From an uncultured Bacteroidota bacterium (GTDB lineage: Bacteria; Bacteroidota; Bacteroidia; Flavobacteriales_D; Parvicellaceae), in the NCBI GenBank assembly GCA_902536695.1, contig CACAYQ010000010.1, forward strand, positions 1 to 33,601: DNA of 33,601 nt, written 5' to 3'. The notes under the pieces are model-generated. The model worked only from the letters and a program-made list of their open reading frames with translations, was not told the DNA's origin and did not search any database. Each line of letters opens with the position of its first letter. Positions within the stretch are counted from its first letter, which is position 1. The position numbers and the translations under genes are program-made. This document shows positions 32,429 through 33,601 of this stretch, one piece after another.

Positions 32429-33340
32429 TTACAATCTTTTTGCCATTCTTAATTTTGCGCTACGAGCTCTGGGGTTTTCATTGATTTCTACATTGGATGG
32501 AACTATTGGCTTCTTGTTCACCAATTCAAATGGTTTCAATATTTTCCCATAAAAATCTTTGGTCAACTCTCCGTCAGTATTTCCAGACTTAAAAAAATTT
32601 TTTACCATCCTATCTTCGATGGAATGGTAGGTGATGAAAGCGGCAACACCATTTGGATTCAGGCAATCAACAAGTTGATTTAACAACTCTTTCAATGCTT
32701 GCATTTCTTCATTGACCTCGATTCGAATAGATTGAAAAATTTTGGATAGATTTTTATTCAAAAACCGAGTAGGGAAGATTGGATCTAATATTTCCTGCAG
32801 ATCCTTAGTTGTTTTAATCGATTTAATGCAACGGTTTTCATCGATTTTTCTAAAAATTTTTCTTGCCTCTCCTCTTTTAAACTCTCCGTAAGAAACTAAT
32901 ATCCTAACTAGATTTTGTTCATCATATTCATTCACCACTTGAAAGGCAGTGGTAGACGAATTTACATTCATTCTCATATCTAATTCTCCATTAAAACGGT
33001 AGGAGAACCCCCTTTCCGGAGTGTCAAATTGATATGATGAAACACCCAAATCTGCTAGAATCCCATCTACTTTATGGATTCCTCTTGAGAGAAGAACATT
33101 TTGAACATATTTAAAATTCTGTCTTACAAGTGTAAACCTGGCATCGTCTATATCATTACGAAATGCATCTTCATCTTGATCAAATGCGATCAACTGCCCA
33201 TCTTTAATTTTATTTAATATAGCCTTCGAATGACCACCTCCACCGAATGTTAAATCGATGTATAATCCATTTTCTTTGGTTATTAGAGCATCAGTAGCAA
33301 CATGTAAAAGAACTGGTATATGATATGGACTATTCTCCAT
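32429..33340 (-). CDS. rsmH: 16S rRNA (cytosine(1402)-N4)-methyltransferase RsmH
   Basis: RsmH (MraW) methylates N4 of C1402 in the ribosomal P site. I start it at ATG 33340, giving 303 residues beginning MENSPYHIPVLLHVATDAL, the family's usual opening; an upstream in-frame ATG at 33361 adds seven odd residues inside mraZ. Signatures are YIDLTFGGGGHSKAIL (SAM binding), LIAFDQDEDA, GILADLGVSSYQFD, the RFNGELDMRMN block, and the C-terminal PRARSAKLRMAKRL. It overlaps the mraZ 3' end by 11 bases, the usual dcw layout. Confidence 0.96.
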   Translation of the reverse strand: MENSPYHIPVLLHVATDALITKENGLYIDLTFGGGGHSKAILNKIKDGQLIAFDQDEDAFRNDIDDARFTLVRQNFKYVQNVLLSRGIHKVDGILADLGVSSYQFDTPERGFSYRFNGELDMRMNVNSSTTAFQVVNEYDEQNLVRILVSYGEFKRGEARKIFRKIDENRCIKSIKTTKDLQEILDPIFPTRFLNKNLSKIFQSIRIEVNEEMQALKELLNQLVDCLNPNGVAAFITYHSIEDRMVKNFFKSGNTDGELTKDFYGKILKPFELVNKKPIVPSNVEINENPRARSAKLRMAKRL

Positions 33341-33601
33341 CAGAAGAATCACCCATAACATCCTGTGCTAGTTGATCAAATCCTTCCCAGTCTTCTTTCA
33401 TTATTTCGTCATACCTCTGTTTATCCCACAATTCCCATAAATCTACATTAGCCACAAGAACTACCTCTTTTCTTAATGAAGCCCAAGCAGATAAACCTTT
33501 TGGAATCAAAATTCTTCCACTTCCGTCAACCATGACCTTGGTAGCTCCTTTTTGAAACATTCTTGCGAATTTTCTATCCTTTGGCTTAAAGCGATTGAGT
33601 T
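33330..33601 (-). CDS. mraZ: Transcriptional regulator MraZ (5' part missing at window edge)
   Basis: MraZ is an AbrB-fold DNA-binding protein that regulates the dcw operon it heads. The reading frame is open from 33601, past the internal ATG at 33560, so the real start lies outside the window. The visible 89 residues include the family segment KFARMFQKGATKVMVDGSGR and LIPKGLSAWASL, which form the second of the two MraZ swapped-hairpin repeats, and end in an acidic tail GDSSDGE. The operon promoter and MraZ binding sites would be upstream, beyond the window. Confidence 0.9.
   Translation of the reverse strand, partial: LNRFKPKDRKFARMFQKGATKVMVDGSGRILIPKGLSAWASLRKEVVLVANVDLWELWDKQRYDEIMKEDWEGFDQLAQDVMGDSSDGE

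Noticed and set aside
33341-33361. Longer RsmH start at 33361
   Set aside because: Adds seven hydrophobic residues not seen in RsmH and runs further into mraZ; the ATG at 33340 gives the family N-terminus.
1-33601. CRISPR arrays, tRNA or rRNA genes, insertion sequences, phage genes
   Set aside because: No regularly spaced repeats, no cloverleaf or rRNA motifs, no transposase or integrase motifs were seen on either strand.

Overview
This is an AT-rich, gene-dense stretch of chromosome that looks like a Bacteroidota genome, most likely of the order Cytophagales. The evidence is a dcw cluster without murF or ddl, a MraY with an internal insertion, an FtsZ ending in the NSFLHDNVD tail usual in this phylum, an FtsL_2-type FtsL, a family S46 dipeptidyl peptidase, and several starts preceded by the phylum's -7 promoter element TAnnTTTG. 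The species cannot be named from the sequence. There are no rRNA or tRNA genes, insertion sequences, CRISPR arrays or prophage genes, and no gene-free stretch reaches 300 bases.

Bases 1-8707 hold housekeeping genes. On the + strand are the 3' end of an unidentified gene, rsmD, coaD and an exported protein with a thioredoxin fold that has lost its cysteines. A NUDIX hydrolase gene (-) is divergent from pyrE (+), and the two start codons overlap. A START-like gene follows pyrE and runs into birA (-). The + strand then carries rsfS, ftsH, cdsA and psd.

Bases 8708-17100 are more mixed: a tiny exported Lys/Cys-rich protein (+), a GH171/DUF1343 muramidase with a 3-hydroxyacyl-CoA dehydrogenase (-), a LolC/E-like permease (+), a class I aminotransferase (-), a small membrane-anchored protein (+) and an S46 dipeptidyl peptidase (-).

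Bases 17106-33601 form one long minus-strand division and cell-wall operon. In transcription order it is mraZ (cut by the window edge), rsmH, ftsL, ftsI, murE, mraY, murD, an unexpected stand-alone copy of the MurD C-terminal domain, ftsW, murG, murC, ftsQ, ftsA, ftsZ, yqeY and an O-methyltransferase. Genes overlap or sit a few bases apart throughout, so co-transcription is very likely. The products make lipid II (MurE, MurD, MurC, MraY, MurG), polymerise and cross-link it (FtsW, FtsI) and build the division ring (FtsZ, FtsA, FtsQ, FtsL).

The most unusual item is the 163-residue mini-MurD at 25490-25981. It lacks the UDP- and ATP-binding domains but keeps much of the D-Glu-contacting signature of MurD domain 3. 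Other points are probable leaderless mRNAs, a start-codon puzzle in rsfS, and five convergent gene pairs whose ends overlap or nearly touch.
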